Assembly: GCA_948467875.1 (NCBI GenBank)
Contig: CAOKFZ010000007.1
Span: 1-64,000 of the forward strand
Direction of reading: 5' to 3'
Source of the DNA: an uncultured Clostridium sp.
Lineage (GTDB): Bacteria; Bacillota; Clostridia; TANB77; CAG-508
DNA length: 64,000 bases
Below are positions 9,251 through 18,493 of the stretch, one piece after another. A program made the translations under genes and the position numbers. The notes beneath the pieces were generated by a model. It was not told the origin of the DNA, ran no database searches, and saw nothing but the letters and a program-made list of their open reading frames with translations. The stretch's first letter is position 1, and every line of letters begins with the position of its first letter.

Positions 9251-9649
9251 TCAAAGTTCCATACACAAATTAAAAATTTCCTGCAAACGTTCATCTTGTT
9301 TGGTCAAATATAAATACCCAATCAATGCCTCAAAAGCTGTTGACATCGCATAATCTGCCACATTTGCATTTTTAGCCACATGATGATTTTGCACATTTCT
9401 GCCACGTTTGACAATTTCTATTTCTGCCTCTGTCAAATGTTCCTGCAATTTTTTTAAGGTATCTGCTTGTGCTTTTGCCTTCACATAATGAATTGACTCC
9501 ATATGTAACTTATGTGGTTTTGCATTGGAATGATTTACCAAATTCACACGAATAAACATTTCATATACACTATCTCCAATATACGCCCACACAAGCGGAG
9601 ACAGCATTTTTACATCTTCTACTGCTTTTTTTCTTTCAATAAAATCCAA
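9251..9649 (-). CDS. mrnC: Mini-ribonuclease III
   Basis: Mini-III is a dimeric RNase III catalytic domain without a dsRNA-binding domain; it matures 23S rRNA in Firmicutes. The 132-residue protein has the RNase III-like LVWAYIGDSVYEMFIR near the N-terminus, with the catalytic Asp in GDSVYE, and the second acidic cluster AMSTAFEALIGYLYL near residue 110. The RGRN and NHHVAKNANVADY segments are typical of MrnC. It follows rbgA, another ribosome-maturation gene, after a repeat element. Confidence 0.95.
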   Translation of the reverse strand: MDFIERKKAVEDVKMLSPLVWAYIGDSVYEMFIRVNLVNHSNAKPHKLHMESIHYVKAKAQADTLKKLQEHLTEAEIEIVKRGRNVQNHHVAKNANVADYAMSTAFEALIGYLYLTKQDERLQEIFNLCMEL

Positions 9650-9677
9650 TTTATTTTTCCTTTCTAGCGAATATCAT

Positions 9678-9729
9678 GCGCCCGTTTTCTTAACATACCC
9701 TTTTGGGTCCGCCCATAAAGTTAACATCT
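9678..9729 (-). repeat. Two-unit repeat upstream of mrnC, copy A
   Basis: Read on the minus strand, ATGTTAACTTTATGGGCG is followed 31 nt later by ATGTTAAGAAAACGGGCGC. The same two-unit arrangement occurs upstream of thyX (21790-21852). Unit one supplies the TAA stop codon of rbgA (AGA TGT TAA). Function unknown. Confidence 0.6.
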
Positions 9730-10606
9730 CGGTTTTTCTAAACTAATTTTTCCAAATTTGCAATTTCTAAAATCTTCCAAAATAATTCGTGCTACTTTTT
9801 CATCGTCCACAATTCCACCCTGCTTAATGGCACCACATTTTTTGCCAATAACTTGCATACATTCATAAATGTTATTTTCTCGTGCTTCTATTTCTTCAGC
9901 TTCTTTTTCCATTATTTTATAGCGTTCCAAGATTTTAGTTTTATCATCTACATACAATCTTTTGAGTAATTCATAAGTAACTTCCACACGGTCAAAAATG
10001 TCATCTTTAATAGTACCTGTAAAGGCTAAATTTAGTGCTACTTCTTCACTTTCAAATTTAGGCCACAACACCCCTGGCGTATCCAACAATTCTTGATTTT
10101 TCCCAATTCTAACCCATTGCTTTTTCTTAGTAACTCCTGGTTTATTTCCTACTTCCATTGAATTTTTTTTCGTTATTCGATTAATGAACGACGATTTTCC
10201 AACATTCGGAATTCCTAAAATCATCACTCGAATTGTTTTATTCACTCTACCTTTTTGTTTTTGACGTTCCAACTCTTCTTGCATCATTTCGTCAATCGTC
10301 CTTAAAACTTGTTCTATACCTTTGCCAGAATTAGCATCAATAGCAAGCGTTATTGCCTCTTTTTGCAAGAATTTTATCCATGCTTGACTTGTCTTTTCAT
10401 CTGCCAAATCGCATTTATTCAGTAAAATAATCTTTTTCTTGCCTTTCGTCATCTGCCCAATATCTGGATTTCTGCTCGATATTGGAATTCTACTATCCAG
10501 CAATTCAATCACAACATCAATTAATTTTAAATCTTCTAAAATTTGTCTTTTCGTTTTCGCCATGTGACCGAGGGTACCAGTTGATGTTCAATTTATTTTC
10601 ATTCAT
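9721..10606 (-). CDS. rbgA: RbgA (YlqF), ribosome assembly GTPase, needs +1 frameshift at CGG
   Basis: RbgA is a circularly permuted GTPase needed for late 50S assembly. Motifs appear in permuted order: NKCDLAD (G4), then MILGIPNVGKSSFIN (G1) and DTPG (G3), followed by the ANTAR-like helical C-terminus. Families begin WFPGHMAK. Here the gene begins at the ATG at 10606 (GGAAGTGA upstream) as MNENKLNINWYP, then codon 13 is CGG (10570-10568). Passing over the C gives GGT CAC ATG GCG, that is GHMA, in frame with the remaining 280 codons. The joined protein is 294 residues. Starting at the ATG at 10563 instead would delete the conserved WYPG and leave the start without a ribosome-binding site. Confidence 0.92.
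10567..10570 (-). other. +1 recoding site in rbgA (CGGT)
   Basis: The context is TAC CCT CGG TCA. TAC CCT (C)GGT CAC ATG restores the family-invariant P-G-H-M. Confidence 0.9.
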
Positions 10607-10652
10607 TTCTATCACTTCCTATTTTCTATTTGTTATTTATTATCTGTTAACT

Positions 10653-11018
10653 TCAGCTTGCAAAATATATCATTGCCATAAAGACTATACCAATTATTAT
10701 CATTATAAATCCCTTTAGTTGATTTTTTATCACATTGTCTGTTGGAATTTCTGGATTATACATTATTCTATATGTTTTACCAATTGGTGGCTTAGGAGCG
10801 CTATACCATGTACTAACATGTCTATATTTTGCTCCATTAACTTCAAACTCTATAATTGGTGCAAATATAACCTTATGTCCACTACCATTCATTTTATAGT
10901 TTACTACAAATCCTTCCGCCTCTCTAAAATCACTGAAATAAGATTTTTTTAAATTGTTTATTACATCAGAACCACCAAGTATAATAAATATGATACAAAT
11001 CAAATAACCAATTATCAT
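10653..11018 (-). CDS. Membrane protein, DUF3592-like
   Basis: This 121-residue protein has hydrophobic segments at both ends (about 1-18 and 100-119) with an extracytoplasmic beta-rich middle (VNYKMNGSGHKVIFAPIIEFEVNGAKYRHVS). The fold outline, including the Pro-containing YSAPKPPIGKTYRIMYNPEIPTD, is typical of the DUF3592 family of unknown function. It lies upstream of rbgA and downstream of the zinc-ribbon gene, on the same strand. Confidence 0.6.
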   Translation of the reverse strand: MIIGYLICIIFIILGGSDVINNLKKSYFSDFREAEGFVVNYKMNGSGHKVIFAPIIEFEVNGAKYRHVSTWYSAPKPPIGKTYRIMYNPEIPTDNVIKNQLKGFIMIIIGIVFMAMIYFAS

Positions 11019-11041
11019 TTTACTTCCTTTCTCTCAATTTA

Positions 11042-11293
11042 TCACATAGCAATACTTAAAATTATAAAAAATGCCACCAATAGTAAAAAAGGTAAAACAA
11101 AAAATAGAATACTTATAATTAAAATTAATTTCATTATCTTTTTGACTTGTGGGTACTCATTAATCACATTGAAGTTAAAGTTTTGATAATTTTCTCTCAT
11201 ATCTTCAAAAAATATCAGCTTTTTTCCACATACTGGACATTTCTCATCATTTTCATCTTTTATCTCTGCATAACAATTAACACATTGTTTCAT
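11042..11293 (-). CDS. Zinc-ribbon membrane protein
   Basis: The 83-residue protein has a four-cysteine zinc ribbon at the N-terminus (CVNCYAEIKDENDEKCPVCG reads as C-x2-C...C-x2-C, residues 4-22) and one C-terminal membrane segment (about 52-82). Such proteins are common in Firmicutes and have no defined activity. Its start codon overlaps the end of the peptidase gene by 4 bp, indicating translational coupling. Confidence 0.7.
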   Translation of the reverse strand: MKQCVNCYAEIKDENDEKCPVCGKKLIFFEDMRENYQNFNFNVINEYPQVKKIMKLILIISILFFVLPFLLLVAFFIILSIAM

Positions 11294-11979
11294 TTTTTAT
11301 TCCCCCAATTTTCAGCTTCTTTCCCAAAAATTTCTGGCTCTCCACCAATAAATCCTATTTTTCCGTCTACAAAACTAACTGCTTGCTCATCTGTAATGGC
11401 GTAAACTGGAAAAGGATTGTCTGCTAAAACATCTTGCAAAAATTCCTTTGTCCACTTTGCATGGTCTGCTCTCAAAAAATGCGGAATAATATTAAATGGC
11501 ACTATGCCAAGTTCTTGGCATTCAATATCTTTCAAAGAAATTTGGTATCTTTGCTTCCAAAAATTCTCACTTTGAATTTGTTTGCCAAGCACAATAGAAC
11601 CTGCAGAAGTTCCCATTAAAGCTCTCTTTTCTGCAACTTCCCTGATTAATTCTATGGTATCAGTTTCACGAAATAATTTTGCATAAATATGCTGCTTTCC
11701 CCCAACAATATAGGTCAAATCTGCATCCATTAAACGTTTTCTAATTTCATTTTTGGAATGTAATCTAAAATTAACAAAATCAATTTTGCCACCAATATGT
11801 TTTTCAATATTGGATAATTCACGAATGCACCATCTTTTACTTTTTTCACTTTCTAGTTCATACATCGCTTCATTTATAATAGCAATGTTAATTTCACGGG
11901 CTGGCTTGTTAACAATTTTTGCCACTTCTTTTTCCATTTCATTTGTCGTAAATCCTTGCGACGCCAAAATAACTTTCAT
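11290..11979 (-). CDS. Peptidase S51 family (dipeptidase E-like)
   Basis: This 229-residue cytosolic serine peptidase-like protein has the nucleophile elbow MGTSAGSIVLG (Ser near residue 126), preceded by the YIVGGKQHIY segment and followed by PHFLRADHAKW with the likely catalytic His. Family members cleave Asp-X dipeptides or act in cyanophycin degradation. The substrate here is unknown. It couples to the zinc-ribbon gene downstream. Confidence 0.8.
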   Translation of the reverse strand: MKVILASQGFTTNEMEKEVAKIVNKPAREINIAIINEAMYELESEKSKRWCIRELSNIEKHIGGKIDFVNFRLHSKNEIRKRLMDADLTYIVGGKQHIYAKLFRETDTIELIREVAEKRALMGTSAGSIVLGKQIQSENFWKQRYQISLKDIECQELGIVPFNIIPHFLRADHAKWTKEFLQDVLADNPFPVYAITDEQAVSFVDGKIGFIGGEPEIFGKEAENWGNKK

Positions 11980-12001
11980 ACAAAAACCTCCTTTTTGTCA
12001 T

Positions 12002-12472
12002 TTATTCCATAAAGGAACTTGGATGATAAGCCTCAATTCCCATTTCTTCTGCTTTTCTTAACACATCTATTCTATCATCTACAAAAGCCACCTCATTTAG
12101 ATTAATCCCACAATGTTTACACCACTGCATGATAACTTCTGGTTTTAGCATAGTTGAACTTATAAAAAACATATTTTCTCTTTTTATGTTAGGATAATTT
12201 TCTTTTAACCACACATACTTTTGTTCAATTTCATTATTTGTAACAATTGTACCAAGTATAAAAACTTTCGTACTATCTAATGCTTCAACAACTTTTTGCA
12301 TTGTTTTTAAAGGTCTTGCCCCATAAAATAATTGATTAAACAATAAATCTTCTAATGATTGGCATCCAAATTCCGGGCACCCACCTGCATATAATTTATC
12401 ATTATATCTATATTCTGATAACGTTCCATCTACATCAAAAAAGACATACTTGTTCTTTAATTTATCAATCAT
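12002..12472 (-). CDS. HAD-superfamily hydrolase
   Basis: The 156-residue protein begins with the HAD motif I FFDVDGTLSEY (nucleophile Asp near residue 13). It has a motif II-like Thr in LGTIVTN and a Lys/Asp region KPEVIMQW...VAFVDDRIDVL (motifs III and IV). The small cap between motifs I and II contains Cys residues (GGCPEFGCQS). It is probably a phosphatase of unknown substrate. It sits between the peptidase and a small membrane protein in a loose same-strand run. Confidence 0.7.
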   Translation of the reverse strand: MIDKLKNKYVFFDVDGTLSEYRYNDKLYAGGCPEFGCQSLEDLLFNQLFYGARPLKTMQKVVEALDSTKVFILGTIVTNNEIEQKYVWLKENYPNIKRENMFFISSTMLKPEVIMQWCKHCGINLNEVAFVDDRIDVLRKAEEMGIEAYHPSSFME

Positions 12473-12486
12473 GATTTATCTCCTAA

Positions 12487-12951
12487 TTACTTAATTTTAT
12501 ACTGATTTCGGTCTGCTCTTTCGTCAAATTCACGGTCATATTTTTCATTTTCATAATACCAATCTGTCCCTTTATTTTGTGGAACAATTCCGCTTTTTTG
12601 TATCATGACATCACAAAATACCAAAAATGGTATGATAATTCCCAAACTATTCAAAAGTAATTCTGTAGAACCACTCAAATCCAAGCTTTGTGTAGCTGTA
12701 AAATTCTGATACACAATTGTTCCAAAATACGCTGCATACATACCAAAATACAAAGTGGCAGCAATCACATTTCTTCTAATGATAAAAACAATACATGGAA
12801 TCGTTAAAAATAAAATCAATATTTCAATATTAGGATTCACTGGTTGACAAATAAAATCCAGTTGCATAGCTCCCATTAATGAAACTGCAACTCTAAAACC
12901 CCAATAAATCACAGCAAACATGGTAATCAAATAACTAAACATACTTTTCAT
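12487..12951 (-). CDS. Small polytopic membrane protein
   Basis: The 154-residue protein has about four hydrophobic segments (residues 5-30, 42-60, 62-82 and 95-115) and a charged cytoplasmic tail (WYYENEKYDREFDERADRNQYK). I do not recognise the family. It starts downstream of the LPRTG protein terminator and precedes the HAD gene. Confidence 0.5.
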   Translation of the reverse strand: MKSMFSYLITMFAVIYWGFRVAVSLMGAMQLDFICQPVNPNIEILILFLTIPCIVFIIRRNVIAATLYFGMYAAYFGTIVYQNFTATQSLDLSGSTELLLNSLGIIIPFLVFCDVMIQKSGIVPQNKGTDWYYENEKYDREFDERADRNQYKIK

Positions 12952-12964
12952 AAAAATTCCTCCT

Positions 12965-13025
12965 TACTTCAAAAAAACGCGACCTGATGAGTTTTCGTAA
13001 CAATACACAAAACTTCAAGTCGCTT
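12965..13025 (-). terminator. Terminator of the LPRTG gene
   Basis: On the minus strand a long imperfect hairpin (GCGACTTGAAGTTTT pairing with AAAACTCATCAGGTCGC) is followed by GTTTTTTTG. Confidence 0.8.
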
Positions 13026-13047
13026 AAAACTTTATCCTTTTATTGAA

Positions 13048-13500
13048 TTACATATTATAATCACTTACTTTTTTATAAGCATATACTGCAGAAATTGCAA
13101 ACACAACAATCATCAAAATCGCTTTTGAATTATTACTACCTGTACGAGGTAGATTCGTAGCATTTTTTACCGTATTTGTATTATTATAAGTACTTACATT
13201 GTTGTTTGTGTTATTGGTGTTGCTGTTCGTATTCGTATTTCTATTTGTGTTTGTATTGGTTATTGGTGCAGCAACATTAGCTGTGTTTCCTGTATTACTA
13301 ACATTTGCAGTATTCGTATTATTGGTATTTGTTGCTGATGCATTTGTATTATCAGCAGTTGATGCTGTAATCGTCATTGGAGTTGTGTTGGAAGTATTTG
13401 TATCAGTTGCCAATGAATATACATTTCCAAACAATACCATCATTAAAATACCAACCGTCAAACTTAATAAAATTCTACTTTTTCTTACATTTTTTAACAT
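13048..13500 (-). CDS. Small LPRTG cell-wall protein, Asn/Thr-rich
   Basis: This 150-residue surface protein has a signal peptide (1-30), an extremely low-complexity Asn/Thr region (about 32-115) built from NTN and NTNT steps, a canonical LPRTG motif (117-121), a hydrophobic segment (126-141) and a short tail with KK. It is a predicted substrate of the sortase at 3811-4380. The Asn/Thr stretch is likely an extended wall-spanning stalk with no binding domain of its own. It is monocistronic, with its own terminator. Confidence 0.8.
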   Translation of the reverse strand: MLKNVRKSRILLSLTVGILMMVLFGNVYSLATDTNTSNTTPMTITASTADNTNASATNTNNTNTANVSNTGNTANVAAPITNTNTNRNTNTNSNTNNTNNNVSTYNNTNTVKNATNLPRTGSNNSKAILMIVVFAISAVYAYKKVSDYNM

Positions 13501-13588
13501 AATTCATCTCTCCCTTATTTTTTACATAGGTATATTATACCATATAGAAAATTTAATGCAAGTGTTTTTTTAATAAATTTTAATTTTT

Positions 13589-14683
13589 TTACACATTAAA
13601 TTTAAATAGTACAATATCCCCATCTTTCATCACATATTCTTTTCCTTCAGAACGTACTCGTCCTGCTTCTTTTGCCTCATTCATCGAACCATTCGAATGC
13701 ATCAAATCCTCAAAAGATACCACTTCTGCTTTGATAAATCCTCTTTCTATATCGGAATGAATTTTGCCTGCAGCTTGGGGTGCTTTTGTTCCATTTATAA
13801 TTGTCCATGCTCGAACTTCTGGCTCGCCAGCTGTTAAAAATGAAATATATCCCAATAATTGATAACTCGCTTTAATCAATTGATCTAGACCTGATTCTTG
13901 TAGTCCCAATGCCTGTAACATTTCTTTTTTTTCTTCGGCTTCCAAAGCACTCAATTCTTCCTCTATTTTCACACATAGCGGAAGCACTTCAGCCGCCTCT
14001 TTTTGTGCATATTCTTTTACTTTTTTGAAATGCTCATTGTTCTCTGGATGTTCCATTTCTGTCTCATCAATATTGGCTACATATAATGCTTTTTTCATCG
14101 TCAGCAAAAACGCATCTTTTAAAACCTCACATTCGTCTTCGCTGTACTCAAGACTTCTTGCTACTTTTCCTTCTTCTAACCCTTTTTTTACTTTTTCCAA
14201 AGTATCAATTTCAAATTGATACTTTTTGTCAGCTTTTAACATTTTCTTTGCTTTATCTAGTCTTTTTTCTATTGTCTCCAAATCGGCAAAAATTAATTCA
14301 AAATTTATGGTTTCAATATCCCTGATTGGGTCTACATTTCCGTCTACATGCACAATATTGGAATTTTCAAAACACCTAACAACTTGTACAATGGCATCGG
14401 TTTCGCGAATATGAGAAAGGAATTTATTTCCCAAACCTTCGCCTTGACTGGCACCTTTGACAAGTCCCGCAATATCCACAAATTCAACAATCGCATGTGT
14501 GACTTTTTGCGGTTTGTAAATTTCTGCCAATTTTTCAATTCTCTCGTCTGGAACACTAACCACTCCAACATTTGGCTCAATGGTGCAAAATGGATAATTC
14601 GCGCATTCTGCACCTGCTTTTGTAAGACTATTGAATAAGGTACTTTTTCCAACATTTGGAAGACCTACAATTCCTATTTTCAT
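13589..14683 (-). CDS. ychF: Redox-regulated ATPase YchF (Obg family)
   Basis: The 364-residue P-loop protein belongs to the Obg/HflX class. It has G1 GLPNVGKSTLFN at residues 6-17, switch/G3 DIAGLVKGASQGEGLGN, the G4 variant region, a coiled-coil insert (about 130-200) and the C-terminal TGS domain (about 280-364) with FLTAGEPEVRAWT and MKDGDIVLFKF. YchF binds ATP rather than GTP and associates with ribosomes. No in-frame CGG codon occurs. Confidence 0.97.
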   Translation of the reverse strand: MKIGIVGLPNVGKSTLFNSLTKAGAECANYPFCTIEPNVGVVSVPDERIEKLAEIYKPQKVTHAIVEFVDIAGLVKGASQGEGLGNKFLSHIRETDAIVQVVRCFENSNIVHVDGNVDPIRDIETINFELIFADLETIEKRLDKAKKMLKADKKYQFEIDTLEKVKKGLEEGKVARSLEYSEDECEVLKDAFLLTMKKALYVANIDETEMEHPENNEHFKKVKEYAQKEAAEVLPLCVKIEEELSALEAEEKKEMLQALGLQESGLDQLIKASYQLLGYISFLTAGEPEVRAWTIINGTKAPQAAGKIHSDIERGFIKAEVVSFEDLMHSNGSMNEAKEAGRVRSEGKEYVMKDGDIVLFKFNV

Positions 14684-14720
14684 GATTTTCTCCTATTTAT
14701 TTTTCTCAAATTTTTACTTT

Positions 14721-15263
14721 TTATTTTCCAATTTTTTCCTGCTCAATGATTTTATTAATCGGCGCTCCTACTGCTGTACAATTGGGCTGTATCGCTTTTA
14801 AAACAAGACTGCCTGCTCCAATTTTGACATTGTCCCCAATTTGTATAGGACCTAAAATTTTCGTCCCACAACCAACCATCACATGATTTCCAAGCGTTGG
14901 ATGTCTTTTTACTGTGTCTTTTCCTGTTCCACCTAAAGTTACACCATGATAAATCGTGCAATCATTTCCAATCACAGCTGTTTGCCCAATCACAATTCCC
15001 ATGCCATGGTCAATGAATAATCTCCTGCCAATTTTAGCTCCTGGATGAATTTCAATTCCAGTCAAAAATCTTCCGATTTGAGACAACAATCTCGCCAAAA
15101 ACAACCATTTTTTTCGATACAAAAAATGAGCTATTTTATGAAACACTAGAATATGAAATCCTGGGTACAACAAAATCACTTCTAAAATGCATCTTGCTGC
15201 AGGGTCCTTTTCTTTTATATTTTGCGCATCTTCATATAATTCTTTTAAACTTCTCAACATCAA
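14721..15263 (-). CDS. cysE: Serine O-acetyltransferase
   Basis: CysE makes O-acetylserine from serine and acetyl-CoA, the first step of cysteine synthesis. The 180-residue protein is the short bacterial form: an N-terminal helical part, then a left-handed beta-helix of hexapeptide repeats ([38 protein letters not shown]). The catalytic His lies in DHGMG, and GGTG is followed by the coenzyme A-binding tail. It lies between glyS and ychF on the same strand. Confidence 0.93.
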   Translation of the reverse strand: MMLRSLKELYEDAQNIKEKDPAARCILEVILLYPGFHILVFHKIAHFLYRKKWLFLARLLSQIGRFLTGIEIHPGAKIGRRLFIDHGMGIVIGQTAVIGNDCTIYHGVTLGGTGKDTVKRHPTLGNHVMVGCGTKILGPIQIGDNVKIGAGSLVLKAIQPNCTAVGAPINKIIEQEKIGK

Positions 15264-15304
15264 ACATCACCTATTTATTATATGAAATTCCATTGCTTGA
15301 TGTG

Positions 15305-16687
15305 TTAAAAAATTAATTTTTCTTGTACGTATTGGGCAACTTCTTCGATTTTAATTCTAATTTGTTCCATCGTATCGCGGTCACGCACAGTTACACAGCC
15401 ATCTGTTTCTGTGTCAAAATCAACTGTCACGCAGTATGGGGTTCCAATTTCGTCTTGTCTTCGATAGCGTTTTCCAATCGAACCTGCTTCGTCATAATCA
15501 CACATAAAACTTTTTGCTAAACTTCCATAAATTTCCATTGCCTTTTCACTTAATTTTTTTGACAAAGGCAAAACTGCTGCCTTATAAGGCGCCAAAGCTG
15601 GATGCAAATGCAAAACGGTTCTAGTGTCATTTTCATCAATTTTTTCCTCTTCATAACTATTGCACAAAAATGCCAACACCACTCGATCTGCCCCCAAAGA
15701 TGGCTCAATAACATATGGCACATACTTTTGGTTTGTTTCTGGATCTTGGTAAGACAAATCCTGTTTTGAATGGTTGATATGTTGTGACAAATCATAATCT
15801 GTTCTATCTGCAATGCCCCAAAGTTCGCCCCAACCAAATGGAAAAGCAAATTCAATATCAGTGGTTGCTTTGCTATAAAACACCAATTCCTCTGCCGAAT
15901 GGTCTCGCAAACGAATGTTTCTTTTTTGGATTCCCAAATTTAATAGCCAATTTTCGCAATAGTGTTTCCAATATTTGTGCCACTCCAAATCCGTCCCTGG
16001 CTCACAGAAAAACTCCAATTCCATTTGCTCAAACTCACGTGTTCGAAACGTAAAATTTCCTGGCGTTATTTCATTACGAAATGCTTTCCCAATTTGCGCA
16101 ATTCCCATTGGCATTTTTTTGCGCGAAGTACGCAAAACATTTTTAAAATCCACAAAAATTCCTTGTGCCGTCTCAGGTCTCAAATAAATTTCCGCTTTCG
16201 AATCTTCTGTCACACCTTGAAAAGTTTTAAACATCAAATTAAATTTTCGGATATCTGTAAAATTCGTTTTCTCACAATTCGGACAAGGAATTTGATTATC
16301 TGTTATAAATTTTATCATTGCTTCATCACTCATGCCATCTGCAATCATATCTTTGCCTTGTACATGCGCCCATTCTTCAATCAATTTATCCGCTCTATGA
16401 CGCGTTTTGCATTCTTTGCAATCAATTAATGGATCCGAAAATCCGCCTACATGACCTGATGCTACCCATGTTTCTGGGTTCATTAAAATAGCGCTATCTA
16501 AGCCAACAATATTGGGTTGCTCCTGAATAAATTTTTTGCGCCAAGCCGTTTTTACATTATTTTTCAGTTCGACGCCCAAAGGTCCATAATCCCAAGTATT
16601 GGCTAAACCTCCATAAATTTCTGAACCTGGATAGATAAATCCTCTTGCTTTACACAAGTTCACAATTTTTTCCATTGACTCGACCAT
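15305..16687 (-). CDS. glyS: Glycyl-tRNA synthetase (alpha2 type)
   Basis: This class II synthetase charges tRNA-Gly. Motif 2 ([28 protein letters not shown]) and motif 3 ([14 protein letters not shown]) are clear, and a C-terminal anticodon-binding domain (about 370-460) is present. The insert with CKEC and CPNC is a zinc-ribbon-like element. I start it at the ATG at 16687 ([17 protein letters not shown]), which has AAGAGG six bases upstream; the open frame extends 18 codons to a TTG. The enzyme is relevant here because the unusual tRNA-Gly keeps the usual glycine identity bases (U73, C35, C36). The short intergenic region shows no T-box. Confidence 0.95.
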   Translation of the reverse strand: MVESMEKIVNLCKARGFIYPGSEIYGGLANTWDYGPLGVELKNNVKTAWRKKFIQEQPNIVGLDSAILMNPETWVASGHVGGFSDPLIDCKECKTRHRADKLIEEWAHVQGKDMIADGMSDEAMIKFITDNQIPCPNCEKTNFTDIRKFNLMFKTFQGVTEDSKAEIYLRPETAQGIFVDFKNVLRTSRKKMPMGIAQIGKAFRNEITPGNFTFRTREFEQMELEFFCEPGTDLEWHKYWKHYCENWLLNLGIQKRNIRLRDHSAEELVFYSKATTDIEFAFPFGWGELWGIADRTDYDLSQHINHSKQDLSYQDPETNQKYVPYVIEPSLGADRVVLAFLCNSYEEEKIDENDTRTVLHLHPALAPYKAAVLPLSKKLSEKAMEIYGSLAKSFMCDYDEAGSIGKRYRRQDEIGTPYCVTVDFDTETDGCVTVRDRDTMEQIRIKIEEVAQYVQEKLIF

Positions 16688-16765
16688 ATCATACCTCTTT
16701 TCCTCTTCTTTATCTTGTAATTTTATATTTTTTTTCTCCAAAAGTCAAGTTATATTGCATATTTT

Positions 16766-16797
16766 TGTATATTTTTATAATTTTGACAAATACTAGC
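16766..16797 (+). promoter_or_regulatory. Candidate sigma-G promoter of the ger operon
   Basis: TGTATA, 17 bases, then AATACTA resembles forespore sigma-G elements (TGnATA / CATACTA). It lies just upstream of the gerA ribosome-binding site AAGGAG. Sigma-G control is expected for germinant receptors; the match is imperfect. Confidence 0.35.
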
Positions 16798-16813
16798 AAA
16801 AAGGAGATTACAA

Positions 16814-18493
16814 ATGAGCATAAAAAACTATTTCAAACAACTATTTGAATATCATGAAGAAAACGATTACGAATTTATTTTGCCCAAAAACACCAATAAT
16901 TTGCCAGAAGACTCTGAAGCAATCAATGAAAAAATCTATCCATCGCTTTCTGTCAATTTAGAATACTTAAAAACAAAATATAATTTGTTAATCAATAGTG
17001 ATGTAAAATTTAGGAAATTTGCCATTCCGATTCAAAATAAAAAAGTTCCTGCTATGCTTTTATACATTGACGGAATGGTCAACGAAACCACCATTACTAA
17101 TTCTGTCTTGCAACCATTACTCTTAAAAAATTCCATTACCATGCAAGAACAAGAAAGCGCTAAAGGTAGCCGTGTTTCCATTACTCATGCCAAACCACCC
17201 AAACTGAATTTGGAAAACTTTATTTTTGAAGGCTTAATTCCTCATAATAGCATTATCAAGCAAACTGAATTTGAGGAAGTCATCAAAAATGTAAACTCTG
17301 GATTTTGCGCCCTTTTTGTTGACACGGTTGCAACCGCTTTTTGTGTGGAAACCAAAGGAATGGAAGGAAGAAGCGTTTCCACCCCTTTAACCGAAAACGT
17401 CGTTCGTGGTTCTCAAGAAGCTTTTGTAGAAAGTCTTCGAACCAACACTTCTATGCTTCGAAAAATCGTCAACAATGAAAACTTAGTCATTGAAGAAGTG
17501 GAAGTAGGGACTTTAAGCAAAACCAAAGTGGCAATTTGCTATGTCAAAAATATCGCCAATGATGATTTAGTTGCAGAAGCAAAATATCGTGTGAATAATC
17601 TCAATGTAGATTATTTGCTCTCATCTGGTCAATTAGAACAATTCATCAAAGACAATCCAAGCAGTCCTTTTCCGCAAACCATTTCAACAGAAAGGCCTGA
17701 CCGTGTCAGCAATTATTTATTAGATGGACGTATTGCTATTGTTGTAAATGGAACACCTTTTGTGTTAGTTATTCCAGCTATTTTTCTGGATTTTCTAACC
17801 TCTGGTGAAGACAAAAACTTGAACTATCAATTTGCTAATTTTCTAAAATTTATCCGAATGATTGCTGTATTTTTCGCTACTTTTTTGCCAGGTTTTTATG
17901 TTGCTATTACGAATTATCATCAAGAACTTATACCGTCAGAACTTTTGTTTGCAATTGCTAACGCAAGAGAAGCCATTCCATTTCCTGTTATCTTTGAAAT
18001 CTTGATTATGGAAATTTCATTTGAATTAATTCGTGAAGCAGGACTACGCGTTTCCTCTTCTTTTAGTACAACCATTGGTATTATCGGCGCTTTGATTTTA
18101 GGGGACGCCGCTGTTTCCGCCAATATTGTTAGTCCCATTTTAATTATTGTGGTTGCTTTTACTGGAATTTGTGGTTTCTCAATCCCTGATTTTTCGCTAA
18201 CAAGTTCGATTCGAATTTATCGTTTCGCCTACATTATTTTCGGATTTTTAGCAGGATTTTTAGGAATTGCTTTTACCTTTTTTATACATTTTTTAGTGCT
18301 ATCAAACTTAACATCCTTTGGCGTACCATTTTTTACACCTTATATTCCATTTAGCAACTTAAAGCGCAACAAAGGTTTTATTATGCAACCTGTCTGGAAA
18401 CGTGATAGACGTAATGAATTTTTAAATACAAAACGCCCAAAAGCAGAAGATAAAATTAGCATGGATTGGAGGAATTTGAATGCAAAACAATAA
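16814..18493 (+). CDS. gerA: Germinant receptor subunit A (GerA family)
   Basis: The A subunit of a spore germinant receptor of the inner spore membrane. Its 559 residues comprise a soluble N-terminal domain (about 1-310) and a C-terminal membrane domain with four to five helices (about 325-500). Signature segments are GSQEAFVESLRTNTSMLRK near 195, SFSTTIGIIGALILGDAAV near 415 and the Pro-rich FFTPYIPF loop. The tail is basic. It overlaps gerB by 14 bp. The operon order A-B-C-D is typical of clostridial receptors. Confidence 0.95.
   Translation: MSIKNYFKQLFEYHEENDYEFILPKNTNNLPEDSEAINEKIYPSLSVNLEYLKTKYNLLINSDVKFRKFAIPIQNKKVPAMLLYIDGMVNETTITNSVLQPLLLKNSITMQEQESAKGSRVSITHAKPPKLNLENFIFEGLIPHNSIIKQTEFEEVIKNVNSGFCALFVDTVATAFCVETKGMEGRSVSTPLTENVVRGSQEAFVESLRTNTSMLRKIVNNENLVIEEVEVGTLSKTKVAICYVKNIANDDLVAEAKYRVNNLNVDYLLSSGQLEQFIKDNPSSPFPQTISTERPDRVSNYLLDGRIAIVVNGTPFVLVIPAIFLDFLTSGEDKNLNYQFANFLKFIRMIAVFFATFLPGFYVAITNYHQELIPSELLFAIANAREAIPFPVIFEILIMEISFELIREAGLRVSSSFSTTIGIIGALILGDAAVSANIVSPILIIVVAFTGICGFSIPDFSLTSSIRIYRFAYIIFGFLAGFLGIAFTFFIHFLVLSNLTSFGVPFFTPYIPFSNLKRNKGFIMQPVWKRDRRNEFLNTKRPKAEDKISMDWRNLNAKQ

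Noticed and set aside
10482..10563. rbgA starting at the ATG at 10563
   Set aside because: No ribosome-binding site precedes it, and it would lose the invariant WYPG; the upstream start with +1 reading fits better.
13199..13573. Plus-strand 124-codon frame over the LPRTG gene
   Set aside because: It is the complement of the Asn/Thr low-complexity region, giving an artificial Val/Phe/Leu-rich frame.
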